Assembly: GCA_002350855.1 (NCBI GenBank)
Contig: DEFM01000002.1
Coordinates: forward strand, 1,516 to 65,515
Direction of reading: 5' to 3'
From: Prevotellaceae bacterium UBA2852
Lineage (GTDB): Bacteria > Bacteroidota > Bacteroidia > Bacteroidales > Bacteroidaceae
Length of the DNA: 64,000 nt
Within the stretch, counting starts at the first letter, position 1; every line of letters begins with the position of its first letter. A program made the translations under genes and the position numbers. A model generated the notes under the pieces. The model did not search any database. It worked only from the letters and a program-made list of their open reading frames with translations, and had not been told where the DNA came from. Below, one piece after another: positions 18,214-30,770 of the stretch.

Positions 18214-21200
18214 AGGCCTTTTCCGTGACAGTTCTTGAATTTCTTTCCTGAGCCGCAAGGACATGGATCGTTTCTGCCGACCTTAGGTCCATCGTTCACT
18301 ACAGGAGTCTTGACAGCAGGACCTCCGCTTGTGCGCTGTGCTGCTGCCTGCTGCATTGCTTTCTGTGTTTCCGACAGTTCATCGAGGTTTGTCTGCTGAC
18401 GGTTCTCAGTGTACTTTGGCTGAGGAGCACGAGGCATCTTAGCCGGAGCCTGCTGCACTTCGTCTGGGTTCTGGACAGGCAGGGTTGTGCGCATAAGCAC
18501 GCTGATAGTTCCGTCGTTGATTTCGTTCACCATGTTGTCGAACAGAGTTACAGACTCTAGCTTGAAGATAAGCAATGGGTCTTTCTGCTCATAGCTTGCG
18601 TTCTGAACAGAGTGCTGCAGTTCGTCGAGAGCACGCAGGTTCTCCTTCCATGCATCGTCGATAGTGTGCAGGAGTATAGCCTTCTCGAAGTTAAGCATGA
18701 TGTCTGAGCCGTGAGTATCGTAAGCCTCCTTAAGCGGTACTGCTATCTGGTAAACGCGCTTACCGTCGGACAGAGGAACGCGGATGTTCTCGTACATGCT
18801 TCCCTTTGTCTCATAGACTTCCTTGATAACAGGCCAAGCCATGTTTGCAACGCGCTCTACACGCTTCTTGAAGCTGTCGATTACGATGTCGAATGCCTGG
18901 TCTTCAAGCTTTGCAGGATCTGAGCTTTCGTGAGTTTCTGCGTTGAACGGATATTCCATTGAGAAGATTCGGATGAACTGCTCTTTGCATCCTTCGAAGT
19001 CGTTGTTTTCGATGATGTTGACGCAGCGGTCCCAAATCATGTTGGAGATATCCATACCGATACGCTGTCCCATAAGGGCATGACGGCGGCGCTCGTAGAT
19101 CACCTTACGCTGCTTGTTCATCACGTCATCGTACTCAAGCAGACGCTTACGGATACCAAAGTTGTTCTCTTCGACTTTCTTCTGTGCACGTTCGATAGAG
19201 CGGTTAATCATAGGATGCTCAATCATCTCGCCTTCCTTGAAACCGAGGCGGTCCATGATGGCGGCGATACGGTCAGAAGCGAAGAGACGCATCAGTTTGT
19301 CTTCGAGAGAAACATAGAACACAGATGAACCTGGGTCACCCTGACGTCCAGAACGTCCGCGCAACTGACGGTCAACACGACGGCTCTCGTGACGCTCTGT
19401 ACCGATAATAGCAAGACCGCCTGCAGCCTTCACTTCGTCACTCAGCTTGATGTCGGTACCACGACCTGCCATGTTGGTAGCGATGGTAACGATTGAGCGC
19501 TGACCTGCCTGAGCCACAATGTCTGCTTCCTTCTGGTGAAGTTTTGCGTTCAGCACATTGTGCTCAATCTTACGCATCGTCAACATCTTGGAGAGCATTT
19601 CTGATATTTCGACTGAGGTAGTACCAACGAGGACAGGACGTCCTGCCTCTACCATACGTTCGATTTCTTCGATTACGGCTTTGTACTTCTCGCGGTTGGT
19701 CTTGTAAACGCGGTCGTTCATATCCTTGCGAATCACAGGTTTGTTGGTAGGAATTTCTACAACATCGAGTTTGTAGATATCCCAGAATTCACCTGCTTCT
19801 GTGATTGCCGTACCGGTCATACCAGCCAGTTTATGGTACATACGGAAGTAGTTCTGGAGGGTGATTGTAGCAAAGGTCTGTGTTGCAGCCTCAACCTTCA
19901 CACCTTCCTTGGCTTCCACAGCCTGATGGAGACCGTCGCTCCAGCGGCGTCCTTCCATAATACGTCCTGTCTGCTCGTCCACAATCTTCACTTCACCGTT
20001 CATAACAACGTAGTCGTCATCGCGGATGAACATTGTGTAGGCTTTGAGGAGCTGCTGCATGGTGTGTACGCGCTCTGACTTGAGTGCGTAATCCTGCATA
20101 AGTGCATCCTTCTTCGCCAGCTTGTCCTCATCGCTGAGTTTCTCTGCCTCAAGCGCTGCAAGCTGACTTGTGATGTCGGGAAGCACGAAGAAGTTGTCGT
20201 CGTGAACGATGCTTGCAACCAACTGGTTACCCTTATCGGTCATCTCGACAGACTTGTGTTTCTCGTCAACTACGAAGAACAATGGGTCGGTAGCCTCAGG
20301 CATACGACGGTTGTTGTTCTCCATATACATTTCCTCGGTCTTCAGAAGTCCTGTCTTGATACCGTCCTCTGAAAGATATTTAATGAGTGCCTTGTTCTTA
20401 GGCATACTCTTGTATGCACGGAAGAGTGAGAGGAATCCTGCAGCCACTTCCTTGGAGTCGTCGCTGTCGATGAGCTTACGTGCGTCAGCCAGATACTGTG
20501 TAGCCTGCTTACGCTGAGCCTCAACGAGTTTCTCAACGATTGGGCAGAATTCGTTGAACATTTGGTCATCACCCTTTGGCACAGGACCAGAGATGATGAG
20601 TGGAGTTCGTGCGTCGTCGATGAGCACGGAGTCTACCTCGTCTACGATTGCGTAGTTATGACTGCGCTGAACGAGTTCGTCGGGCGACATAACCATGTTG
20701 TCGCGAAGGTAGTCGAAACCGAATTCGTTGTTTGTACCGAAGGTGATATCTGCCTGATAAGCCTTACGACGTGCGTCGGAGTGTGGCTGATGTTTGTCGA
20801 TACAGTCAACGCTAAGTCCATGGAACATGTAGAGAGGTCCCATCCACTCGGAGTCACGCTTAGCCAGATAGTCGTTCACGGTGACAACGTGTACGCCTTG
20901 ACGAGTCAACGCATTAAGGAATACAGGGAGGGTAGCCACGAGGGTTTTACCTTCACCCGTTGCCATTTCGGCAATTTTTCCCTTGTGCAGGACGATACCA
21001 CCGAAGAGCTGTACATCGTAGTGAATCATGTTCCAAACGGTGTCGTTTCCTCCGGCTGTCCAGTGGTTATGCCAGATAGCCTTGTCGCCATCGAGTTCCA
21101 CGAAGTCATGAGTCATCGAGAGTTCACGGTCGAAGTCGGTAGCAGTCACAACAACTGTCTCGCTTTCTGCGAAACGACGTGCTGTGTCCTTGACTATTGC

Positions 21201-21539
21201 AAAGACTGTTGGAAGAACTTCTGTCAATCCTTTCTCATAGATTTCGAGAATATCCTCTTCCACCTTGTCGATTGCGTCGAAGATTGGTTGACGATGGTCG
21301 ATTTCTGTTTGCTTAATTTTCTCATTAAGCTGTACTATTTCCTCTCGTTTATCCTTTACCATCTCCTGCAGCTGAACCTTGATTTCATCAGTCTTAGCAC
21401 GGAGTTCGTCGTTGGTAAGTTTTTGTATTTCAGGATAAATAGCAAGTATTTGGTCTACTATTGGTTTAATCTCACGCATATCGCGTGCAGCTTTGTTGCC
21501 AAACAACTTGCTCAAAAAGCCATTGATATTTAATGCCAT
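18210..21539 (-). CDS. secA: Protein translocase ATPase SecA
   Basis: A 1109-residue motor that drives exported proteins through SecYEG. Walker A is MATGEGKT near residue 195, Walker B is [15 protein letters not shown] near 275, and the second helicase domain holds [11 protein letters not shown] and [14 protein letters not shown]. The C-terminal zinc motif [14 protein letters not shown] (binding SecB or ribosomes in other bacteria) is intact. Length is above that of E. coli SecA, as is usual in Bacteroidota, with an insert around residues 340-420 between the nucleotide-binding and preprotein domains. The stop overlaps the cmk start by 4 bases. Confidence 0.98.
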   Translation of the reverse strand: MALNINGFLSKLFGNKAARDMREIKPIVDQILAIYPEIQKLTNDELRAKTDEIKVQLQEMVKDKREEIVQLNEKIKQTEIDHRQPIFDAIDKVEEDILEIYEKGLTEVLPTVFAIVKDTARRFAESETVVVTATDFDRELSMTHDFVELDGDKAIWHNHWTAGGNDTVWNMIHYDVQLFGGIVLHKGKIAEMATGEGKTLVATLPVFLNALTRQGVHVVTVNDYLAKRDSEWMGPLYMFHGLSVDCIDKHQPHSDARRKAYQADITFGTNNEFGFDYLRDNMVMSPDELVQRSHNYAIVDEVDSVLIDDARTPLIISGPVPKGDDQMFNEFCPIVEKLVEAQRKQATQYLADARKLIDSDDSKEVAAGFLSLFRAYKSMPKNKALIKYLSEDGIKTGLLKTEEMYMENNNRRMPEATDPLFFVVDEKHKSVEMTDKGNQLVASIVHDDNFFVLPDITSQLAALEAEKLSDEDKLAKKDALMQDYALKSERVHTMQQLLKAYTMFIRDDDYVVMNGEVKIVDEQTGRIMEGRRWSDGLHQAVEAKEGVKVEAATQTFATITLQNYFRMYHKLAGMTGTAITEAGEFWDIYKLDVVEIPTNKPVIRKDMNDRVYKTNREKYKAVIEEIERMVEAGRPVLVGTTSVEISEMLSKMLTMRKIEHNVLNAKLHQKEADIVAQAGQRSIVTIATNMAGRGTDIKLSDEVKAAGGLAIIGTERHESRRVDRQLRGRSGRQGDPGSSVFYVSLEDKLMRLFASDRIAAIMDRLGFKEGEMIEHPMINRSIERAQKKVEENNFGIRKRLLEYDDVMNKQRKVIYERRRHALMGQRIGMDISNMIWDRCVNIIENNDFEGCKEQFIRIFSMEYPFNAETHESSDPAKLEDQAFDIVIDSFKKRVERVANMAWPVIKEVYETKGSMYENIRVPLSDGKRVYQIAVPLKEAYDTHGSDIMLNFEKAILLHTIDDAWKENLRALDELQHSVQNASYEQKDPLLIFKLESVTLFDNMVNEINDGTISVLMRTTLPVQNPDEVQQAPAKMPRAPQPKYTENRQQTNLDELSETQKAMQQAAAQRTSGGPAVKTPVVNDGPKVGRNDPCPCGSGKKFKNCHGKGL

Positions 21540-21593
21540 ATATATTAATTAAAATTTTTCTTCGCTAATAGCTAATGTTAATAAAACAATGAA

Positions 21594-22979
21594 TTATGGA
21601 TTGACTCTTAACGGTGCCACATCGCATGCATTCGGGGCACGTATTCGCATGTAGCGCGCAACTGTGGGAGCTATATACTCTACAGATATAGGTTCGGCTA
21701 TGGTTTGCGGTTTCAGGTTAAGGCCATAGAAGATGATTGGGAACTCGAAGTATGAATCCCGAACGTAGCGGCGCTGTCCGTACTTTTCATTGTCTAAGGT
21801 CCATCCCTGATTGATTTCTATGATGATGTCGCCAGAGCATTTCGGGTTGTATGCATTTCTGATGCTACTGATTCCTGGCGTCCACGCTCCGAGGGTGATG
21901 CGGGAAGAGGTATAGACGTCCCTAACACCTTTGTACTGGAAGAGGAAATCCTCACACGAAGCGAGGACATTGCTCAGAGCCAGTTGTTTTTTCTCAATGA
22001 GCTGACGGTTGAGATACACATTATTATAATATGTAGCGTCGATATACTGTCCTTCTCCGTAGAGCGCACCGAGGTACATGTTTAGAAGGGCTGTGCAACG
22101 CGTCATCTGGAACACGCCTGTAGGAACTCTGTAGCTTGCGAGGTTTGCTTCACGCTCCGCTTCGTAGCCGGTTGACGTAAGGAAGACAAGCACATTGGCA
22201 GCACCTATCTTTCTGTCGACTTCACACAGCACGCGAGTCAGAGCGTTGTCAAGACGCACGTAGGCGTTCTGAAGTTCCACCTCACGTACGCTTTGCGTAG
22301 TAAAGTCGCCTTCAACGCCTGTAGCGAAGTTGAGAGTAAGCAGGTCTGGCACTTCGTCCTTGCCCAATTCTGTGCGGTTGAGGAGTTCGGTAGCCACCGA
22401 AGCCACCCATTCGTTGGAATTGGCATCGTGTGCCTTGATCTGACTGAGGAGTGATGATTGGCTTCTCTCGAAAGCCGAAACGGAGCAGCTTCCGCCCTCG
22501 CCTCTCCACACAGCACCATCGGCTGCATGCCCGGCAGAGAGGACAGCCTCATCGTTTTTGGTTCCTACACCGTAGACATAGGCGCGTCCGTCGGTCGCTA
22601 TCTTCAGTTCGTCACCTATGGTCGAGACGAGCAGGTGTTCACATGTAGGATGTACGAGTTGAAGCACTTTGCGATCCATCCATTCCGAACCGATGATGCC
22701 GTGCTGATATGGTACAGTTCCGGTATAGATACTTGCAACGGCCGAGGCACGGTCGATGTTGCTGGAAGAGTACTGTCCATGCGAATAGATAACTCCGTCA
22801 CGAAGCAGTCGCTTCAAGCCGTCTTCGGAATAGAATGAAGAGAACTTCTCCAGATAATCGCTACGCAACTGATCAACGGTGATACCTACCACGAGGCGTG
22901 GTGCAGGCATACCAGTCTGAGCCGCTATTGTTGTTGCGGCAATAGTCGATAGCAGATATATAAGGAAAGGCTTTTTCAA
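21594..22979 (-). CDS. PafA-type alkaline phosphatase-fold protein, probably catalytically inactive
   Basis: A 461-residue exported protein (signal peptide to about residue 20). It follows the PafA/nucleotide pyrophosphatase fold: LVVGITVDQLRSDYLEKFSS with metal-type D36, SIYTGTVPYQHGIIGSEWMDR, and LSAGHAADGAVW. However, the residues that do chemistry in active relatives look replaced. The nucleophile Thr region reads IDRASAVASIYTG (75-87), the Asp/His pair region reads FATGVEGDF (218-226), and the DHG metal motif reads FLTSTGYEAE (266-275). I infer a structural or binding role. It lies 54 bases upstream of secA and 1 base behind the DUF4105 gene, so it shares their transcript. Confidence 0.82.
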   Translation of the reverse strand: MKKPFLIYLLSTIAATTIAAQTGMPAPRLVVGITVDQLRSDYLEKFSSFYSEDGLKRLLRDGVIYSHGQYSSSNIDRASAVASIYTGTVPYQHGIIGSEWMDRKVLQLVHPTCEHLLVSTIGDELKIATDGRAYVYGVGTKNDEAVLSAGHAADGAVWRGEGGSCSVSAFERSQSSLLSQIKAHDANSNEWVASVATELLNRTELGKDEVPDLLTLNFATGVEGDFTTQSVREVELQNAYVRLDNALTRVLCEVDRKIGAANVLVFLTSTGYEAEREANLASYRVPTGVFQMTRCTALLNMYLGALYGEGQYIDATYYNNVYLNRQLIEKKQLALSNVLASCEDFLFQYKGVRDVYTSSRITLGAWTPGISSIRNAYNPKCSGDIIIEINQGWTLDNEKYGQRRYVRDSYFEFPIIFYGLNLKPQTIAEPISVEYIAPTVARYMRIRAPNACDVAPLRVNP

Positions 22980-22980
22980 A

Positions 22981-24246
22981 TTAGAATCTGTGATTTACTG
23001 AATGGAAAAAAACGCAAGAGAATGTACGTCTTGTCTGTTTCATTCGGATGATACTTCTAATGAGCAAACTAAGTGCCAGAGGAAGCACGGCAGGATTCAC
23101 CCATTGTAATGGCAGGACAAAGAGCAGCAGAAGGAAAACGAGAACTGTCATATTGACACATTCCGCTGCCATTTTCAGCTTACGCCACTTGGTTCTGTTG
23201 AGCAGCACGATTGGAATCATGACGAATGCAAGTGGATTGAAAGCAATCACAAGCCAGTTAGTATCTACTGCCGGATGGTCGGAGAAGAAGAAGAGGAATG
23301 AAACCACAACTCCTGCGATGCCCTGAAGCGACAGAAGTGCAACGTCGACCCATCGGCTCAATTTCTTTCTGTAGCAGTCAAAGACATTGACTAACAAGAC
23401 AAATGCAAACACTATCCAGAAAGTTACCACCGGAGAAAGCGGAAAATCCGGTATCAGAAGGTGCTGACCTTTGGGTTCGTAAACAATGGTATTCTTAACA
23501 AACGGCTTGACTTCTCCGTTCTCAGCAATGATGTATGTGCTGTCGGCGTCGTGCATGTACACGGCCGGAATGAACTCCCCTGCCCTTACGTCTGCGGGGC
23601 GGTCAACCTCGCAGCCGAGCACCATGTCGATACCGAATTCCGTCCAAGGGCTTGAGTTAGTGTAGATGTGCAGGATGTCACGGTATGTAAGTCCAAGACC
23701 TTTTGCCTCACACTTGAGGTTGCGAATGCCCAATGCCCGTTGGATAATGTCACGTGCACGGGTTGTGCAGTTGTCGTAGAGGAAATTGTAGCGATACACC
23801 CTGTTCTCCGGCTGAGCGTTTATCACAAGCAGTTGTGCGAGCAGAGCCTTCTGATCGCTGGTTATATTCAGTTCCTGTTCGTAGATTCTGATTCCCTCCT
23901 CTGAGTATCTGTCGAGGAAGCGCCACATAGGTTCGGCATCAAGCCAATAGTCCGTTTCGCCAATCACGAAGCGGTAGATGAAGTTCTCCATGCGGAAATC
24001 GAAAATTCCGTAGTTGAAAGAGAAGTCTGCTTCCGGATTATTCTTGTTCTGAACTCTAATTGCCGTGTGCCCGAACAACTTGTATGCATCAGTTCCCGGG
24101 TCACAGGTGAGCAGAGCCACATACAGGCTGTCGTCGGCAGTCGTAGCTACAGAGTCCGTCATCGCTGCAGAATCGTCGTTCTGCTGCGCAAACATCGTAA
24201 GTATTGAGGCTGAAAAGAGTAGAGATATAAGGAATAGTCGCTTCAT
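22981..24246 (-). CDS. Lnb-type (DUF4105) periplasmic domain protein with membrane tail
   Basis: A 421-residue protein with a signal peptide (about 1-20). The DUF4105/Lnb N-terminal domain spans about 42-230: LLTCDPGTDAYKLFGHTAIR holds H60 and RYNFLYDNCTTRARDII holds C160, a His and Cys pair that would suit a papain-like fold (inference). The C-terminal half (about 265-405) has several hydrophobic helices, so the enzyme-like domain is probably tethered to the inner membrane facing the periplasm. It is first in a run with the PafA-like gene, secA, cmk and ispH. A role in lipoprotein or envelope lipid processing is known for some relatives but not shown here. Confidence 0.82.
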   Translation of the reverse strand: MKRLFLISLLFSASILTMFAQQNDDSAAMTDSVATTADDSLYVALLTCDPGTDAYKLFGHTAIRVQNKNNPEADFSFNYGIFDFRMENFIYRFVIGETDYWLDAEPMWRFLDRYSEEGIRIYEQELNITSDQKALLAQLLVINAQPENRVYRYNFLYDNCTTRARDIIQRALGIRNLKCEAKGLGLTYRDILHIYTNSSPWTEFGIDMVLGCEVDRPADVRAGEFIPAVYMHDADSTYIIAENGEVKPFVKNTIVYEPKGQHLLIPDFPLSPVVTFWIVFAFVLLVNVFDCYRKKLSRWVDVALLSLQGIAGVVVSFLFFFSDHPAVDTNWLVIAFNPLAFVMIPIVLLNRTKWRKLKMAAECVNMTVLVFLLLLFVLPLQWVNPAVLPLALSLLIRSIIRMKQTRRTFSCVFFHSVNHRF

Positions 24247-24305
24247 TTTGCATTCTCATGTGCGTATTAAACATTATTATTTTCGCGTGCGCACACAACA
24301 AGTTG

Positions 24306-24313
24306 CAAAGGTA
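24306..24313 (-). promoter_or_regulatory. Probable -7 box of the DUF4105-secA-ispH operon
   Basis: TACCTTTG on the minus strand is a full match to TAnnTTTG and lies 60 bases before the DUF4105 start. No equally good box was found in the 54 bases before secA, so secA may depend on this promoter. Confidence 0.55.
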
Positions 24314-24360
24314 CGAAGAAATAATTGAATATGCAAAATAAAACGGCCTAAGATTAGTTT

Positions 24361-24999
24361 TTACCCTTTCACAAAGCTGCAGACACTCTTCAGTTCGCAC
24401 TTCTCACAGAGAGGCGTACGTGATTTGCAGACATAGCGACCGTGAAGCAAAAGCCAATGATGGGCATCGGGAATCAGTTCTGGTGGAAAAAGCTTCGTCA
24501 GCTCTGTCTCTACAGCAAGCGGAGTGGTACATTTCTCGCTGGCAAGTCCCAGTCGGCGGGCTACTCTAAAGATATGAGTATCAACCGCAAAGGCTGGTTT
24601 CTTCCACAGCACAGCCATGACCACGTTTGCAGTCTTGCGTCCTACTCCAGGCAGACTCGTCAGCTCCTCCATGGTTGACGGCACTTCGCCTTGGAAATCA
24701 GCTACCAAACGTTTAGAAGTCTCTACCAGATGTGCCGCTTTGCTATTGGGATAACTCACAGATTTAATGAGTTCGAGCACATCATCCACAGACGCCTGAG
24801 CCATACATTCAGCCGTGGGAAAAGCATTGAAGAGTCGTGGAGTAACCATATTAACACGCTTGTCCGTACACTGAGCAGATAGCATCACCGCAACAAGCAG
24901 CTGGAAAGGGCTGCCAAACTGCAATTCTGACTGCGGCTGAGGCATTGTTCGCTGGAAATACTCGATTAAAAACTCCAATTTCTTTCTTTTTCCGACCAT
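24361..24999 (-). CDS. nth: Endonuclease III
   Basis: A 212-residue DNA glycosylase/AP lyase for oxidised pyrimidines. The helix-hairpin-helix LTSLPGVGRKTANVVM carries the catalytic lysine (K in GRK), and the catalytic Asp is in VDTHIFRVARRLGL. The four 4Fe-4S cysteines near the C-terminus show the expected spacing C-x6-C-x2-C-x5-C (CKSRTPLCEKCELKSVC). Length is typical. Own promoter box at 25070-25077; the gene converges on nothing and reads toward the DUF4105 gene with a 114-base gap. Confidence 0.97.
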   Translation of the reverse strand: MVGKRKKLEFLIEYFQRTMPQPQSELQFGSPFQLLVAVMLSAQCTDKRVNMVTPRLFNAFPTAECMAQASVDDVLELIKSVSYPNSKAAHLVETSKRLVADFQGEVPSTMEELTSLPGVGRKTANVVMAVLWKKPAFAVDTHIFRVARRLGLASEKCTTPLAVETELTKLFPPELIPDAHHWLLLHGRYVCKSRTPLCEKCELKSVCSFVKG

Positions 25000-25069
25000 A
25001 GATTCTGCGAGTAAATTATAATTTACGACACTAATTTTTAATACTCAAAAACACCCTTGATTCATATTG

Positions 25070-25077
25070 CAAATTTA
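25070..25077 (-). promoter_or_regulatory. Probable -7 box of nth
   Basis: TAAATTTG on the minus strand matches TAnnTTTG, about 70 bases upstream of the nth start. Confidence 0.5.
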
Positions 25078-25245
25078 GAATAAATTCGACTAACCACAAA
25101 GAAAATCAAGCAATAATCATTAATAATAGCACGGTGCGCCAGATTTTATTTTGCATTACGCTAGAAATTTATTTTCACAATTGTTGAATAATAATTGGCC
25201 ACATTCATTTAATCCATTAACACTACAAATATACAACCTCAAAAC

Positions 25246-25552
25246 TGCGGTCTACGAATAATCAGCAAGAAATTTTCAAAAATAAATCTGGAACTTGACA
25301 TCTGAAACCTGAAACATGGAACCTGAAACCACATTGTGGTCACGAGTGTCATGTGTCATGAGTGTCATTAAGCAATTCGGAGTGCAAAAGTCCGCATAAT
25401 ATTATATAAATTATTTATATATATTATGAGCCGGAAATACCCCTCCCAACTCAAAAACCTTAATGACACTCTTGACCTAATGACCTTAATGACACACGTC
25501 ATGTTATTTTCATTTATTAAGTTTTTTTTTCTTCAATTATTCGTAGACCGCA
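25246..25552. repeat. Composite inverted-repeat element in the nth-GH2 gap
   Basis: This fills most of the 644-base gap between nth and the GH2 gene. Outer arms are an exact 17-bp inverted repeat (TGCGGTCTACGAATAAT at 25246-25262 and its complement at 25536-25552). Inside are six units of a 7-base repeat (25286-25329, unit like ACCTGAA), then arms made of GTGTCAT-type units (25344-25372) that pair with 25459-25503, including an exact 13-bp match (GAGTGTCATTAAG). The centre (about 25396-25427) is almost pure A and T. No protein-coding frame is credible. The rest of the gap (25000-25245) is AT-rich with only the nth promoter recognised. Confidence 0.7.
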
Positions 25553-25563
25553 CTTATTTTTAT

Positions 25564-25571
25564 TATCTTTG
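25564..25571 (+). promoter_or_regulatory. Probable -7 box of the glycoside hydrolase cluster
   Basis: TATCTTTG matches TAnnTTTG, 73 bases before the GH2 start and 12 bases past the end of the composite repeat. Confidence 0.6.
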
Positions 25572-25582
25572 CAAAAGAATAC

Positions 25583-25601
25583 GGAGCGGACAAACCGCTC
25601 C
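25583..25601 (+). promoter_or_regulatory. GC-rich leader hairpin before the GH2 gene
   Basis: A perfect 7-bp stem GGAGCGG with CCGCTCC around the loop ACAAA begins about 12 bases after the -7 box, at the expected 5' end of the message. It may be an mRNA-stabilising stem or an operator for sugar control. Confidence 0.5.
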
Positions 25602-25631
25602 ATTGTCAACCCGAAAAAAGCAAACCATTAA

Positions 25632-28784
<3,153 letters not shown>

Positions 28785-28818
28785 CATCAAGAACTTCGCA
28801 AACGAAGTAACTCCAAAC

Positions 28819-28851
28819 AAAGGATGGGCAATCGATTTGTCCATCCTTTTT
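28819..28851 (+). terminator. Intrinsic terminator behind the GH2 gene
   Basis: A 13-pair stem with one G-U pair (28819-28831 with 28837-28849, core AAAGGATG), 5-base loop TCGAT, then a T-rich run. The stem core equals that of the terminators at 1292 and 2426. Confidence 0.85.
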
Positions 28852-28925
28852 CTTTTTCAGGCGAAAATGTAACAAAATCACAACCAATAGATACCATACA
28901 TAAAATTTGCAATAATAATATTGTG

Positions 28926-28933
28926 TAGCTTTG
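28926..28933 (+). promoter_or_regulatory. Probable -7 box of GH27-GH3-GH31
   Basis: TAGCTTTG matches TAnnTTTG, 42 bases before the GH27 ATG. A TTTG at 28906-28909 could be part of the -33 element, though the spacing of 16 bases is short. Confidence 0.55.
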
Positions 28934-28974
28934 CAATCAGACAAATTATGATTATCAACCAAAACTATACAACA

Positions 28975-30735
28975 ATGAAAAAGAGACTCAGCATGATTGC
29001 AATGTCATTCGTAGTTGCATCATCATTAACAGCACAAGACCTGCCTACTATGGGATGGAGTTCGTGGAACACATTCCAGCTCAACATCAACGAGTCAGTA
29101 ATCAAGGGACAGGCAGCGGCAATGAAAAAGACAGGACTGCTCAAAGCAGGATACAACCACATCAACATTGACGACGGTTATTTCGGAGGAAGAAACAAGC
29201 AGACAGGAGAACTGCTCATCCACCCCACCCGTTTCCCCAACGGACTTATTCCTGTGGTAAAATACATCCACGCTCTCGGAATGAGAGCCGGAATCTATTC
29301 CGACGGAGGTAAGAACACCTGCGGCAATTACCACGGCAACGACACAATTGCACACGATGTAGGTCTCTACGGCTACGACCAGCGTGACTGCGACTTCTTC
29401 TTCAAGGAGTGCGGATTCGACTTCATCAAGGTGGACTTCTGCGGAGGTGTATCATACCACAACAGCGAGCATCTTGACCTGGATGCCGAAACTCGCTACA
29501 GAGCTATCGCCGCAGCTATTGCTAACACAGGACGCACCGACGTCCGCATGAACGTCTGCCGTTGGGATTATCCGGGCAACTGGGTTCAGGAAGTGGCTAC
29601 AAGCTGGCGAACCACAGGTGACATCAACGCTTCATGGGGTTCGGTCAAGGACATCATCAAGCAGAACCTCTACCTCTCTGCCTACTGCTACGGAGGACAC
29701 TACAACGACATGGACATGCTGGAAGTAGGACGAGGACTCTCAAAGGAAGAAGACCGCACCCACTTCGGTATGTGGTGCATCATGTCAAGCCCTCTGCTCA
29801 TCGGCTGCGACATGTCGAAAATCAATAACGAGACCCTTGTTCTGCTGAAAAACGAAGACCTCATCGCCCTCAATCAAGACCCACTCTGCATTCAGGCATA
29901 CGTGGTTCAGCACAAAGGCAACACATACGTTCTGGCCAAGGATATCAAGAACCTCTTCGGACTTACCCGAGCTGTGGCATTCTACAACCCATCAGACAAC
30001 GAAGCCGACATGAGCATCAAATTCGACGAACTCGATCTCGCCGGCAACATCAACGTCTATGACTGCTACGAGCACCAAGACCTCGGCACCATGACTGAAA
30101 AGATGAACGTAACTGTTCCTGCACACGGCACACGTATCTACCGGCTCACAGCAGAGACACGACTTGAACGCAAACTCTACGAAGCTGAAACCGCCTATCT
30201 TGGCAAATATCAGGAAATCTTCAACAACCAATGGTACATATCAGCCGTTTACGAAACCAAAACCAACTGTTCAGGCGGAGCATACGTAGGATGGTTAGGA
30301 AGCGATGCTAAGAACGACCTGCAATGGAGAAATGTATTCTCTGACCAAGGAGGCGAATACACCATGTCGATTTACTACATGGCTGGAGAAAGCCGCGGCA
30401 TCACCATCGCCGTAAACGGAGAAGATGTGAAAACCATGTCGTTCAACTCAGGCAGCTGGGACACAATCGGCAAGAAAGACCTGAAAATCACTCTGAAGCC
30501 TGGCAACAATGTAATCCGGCTCTACTACAAATCCACAACGGCATGGATGCCAAACATCGACTGCATGACTCTCATGCCTACCGACGGAGAACGCCATACT
30601 GTTGGCATCAAAGCCGTAACTGATTCCGACAACAGAATCAAAGCCAACGATGCCTACTACACCATAGACGGACGCCGTATCAATGAACCGGCAAACGGCA
30701 TCTATGTACACAACGGCAAGAAATTCATAAAATAA
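28975..30735 (+). CDS. Exported GH27 alpha-galactosidase with C-terminal sorting-like motif
   Basis: A 586-residue enzyme. The frame opens at 28921, but the signal peptide starts at the ATG at 28975 (MKKRLSMIAMSFVVASSLTAQ), so I use that start. The GH27 barrel begins LPTMGWSSWNTF; the nucleophile is D154 in FIKVDFCGG and the acid/base is D247 in YNDMDMLEVG. After the barrel (to about 385) comes a carbohydrate-binding-like beta-sandwich (about 395-530). The last 45 residues end YYTIDGRRINEPANGIYVHN plus GKKFIK, a motif of the GRR...P..GIYV.NGKK type found at the ends of many Prevotella secreted proteins. Beta-L-arabinopyranosidase is an alternative for GH27. Confidence 0.93.
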   Translation: MKKRLSMIAMSFVVASSLTAQDLPTMGWSSWNTFQLNINESVIKGQAAAMKKTGLLKAGYNHINIDDGYFGGRNKQTGELLIHPTRFPNGLIPVVKYIHALGMRAGIYSDGGKNTCGNYHGNDTIAHDVGLYGYDQRDCDFFFKECGFDFIKVDFCGGVSYHNSEHLDLDAETRYRAIAAAIANTGRTDVRMNVCRWDYPGNWVQEVATSWRTTGDINASWGSVKDIIKQNLYLSAYCYGGHYNDMDMLEVGRGLSKEEDRTHFGMWCIMSSPLLIGCDMSKINNETLVLLKNEDLIALNQDPLCIQAYVVQHKGNTYVLAKDIKNLFGLTRAVAFYNPSDNEADMSIKFDELDLAGNINVYDCYEHQDLGTMTEKMNVTVPAHGTRIYRLTAETRLERKLYEAETAYLGKYQEIFNNQWYISAVYETKTNCSGGAYVGWLGSDAKNDLQWRNVFSDQGGEYTMSIYYMAGESRGITIAVNGEDVKTMSFNSGSWDTIGKKDLKITLKPGNNVIRLYYKSTTAWMPNIDCMTLMPTDGERHTVGIKAVTDSDNRIKANDAYYTIDGRRINEPANGIYVHNGKKFIK

Positions 30736-30770
30736 AAATATCACCACAGACATAATAATACAATCAGAAT

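Noticed and set aside
18214..18264. Longer cmk start at 18264
   Set aside because: The extra 17 residues are the antiparallel reading of the secA tail region in another frame and precede the conserved N-terminus; the ATG at 18213 couples with the secA stop.
20562..21533. Open frame of 323 codons on the plus strand
   Set aside because: Antisense to the N-terminal part of secA, a clear essential gene; the product is rich in His, Val and Cys and shows no family motif.
25246..25552. Insertion sequence
   Set aside because: It has inverted ends but is 307 bases long with no transposase frame; kept only as a repeat element.
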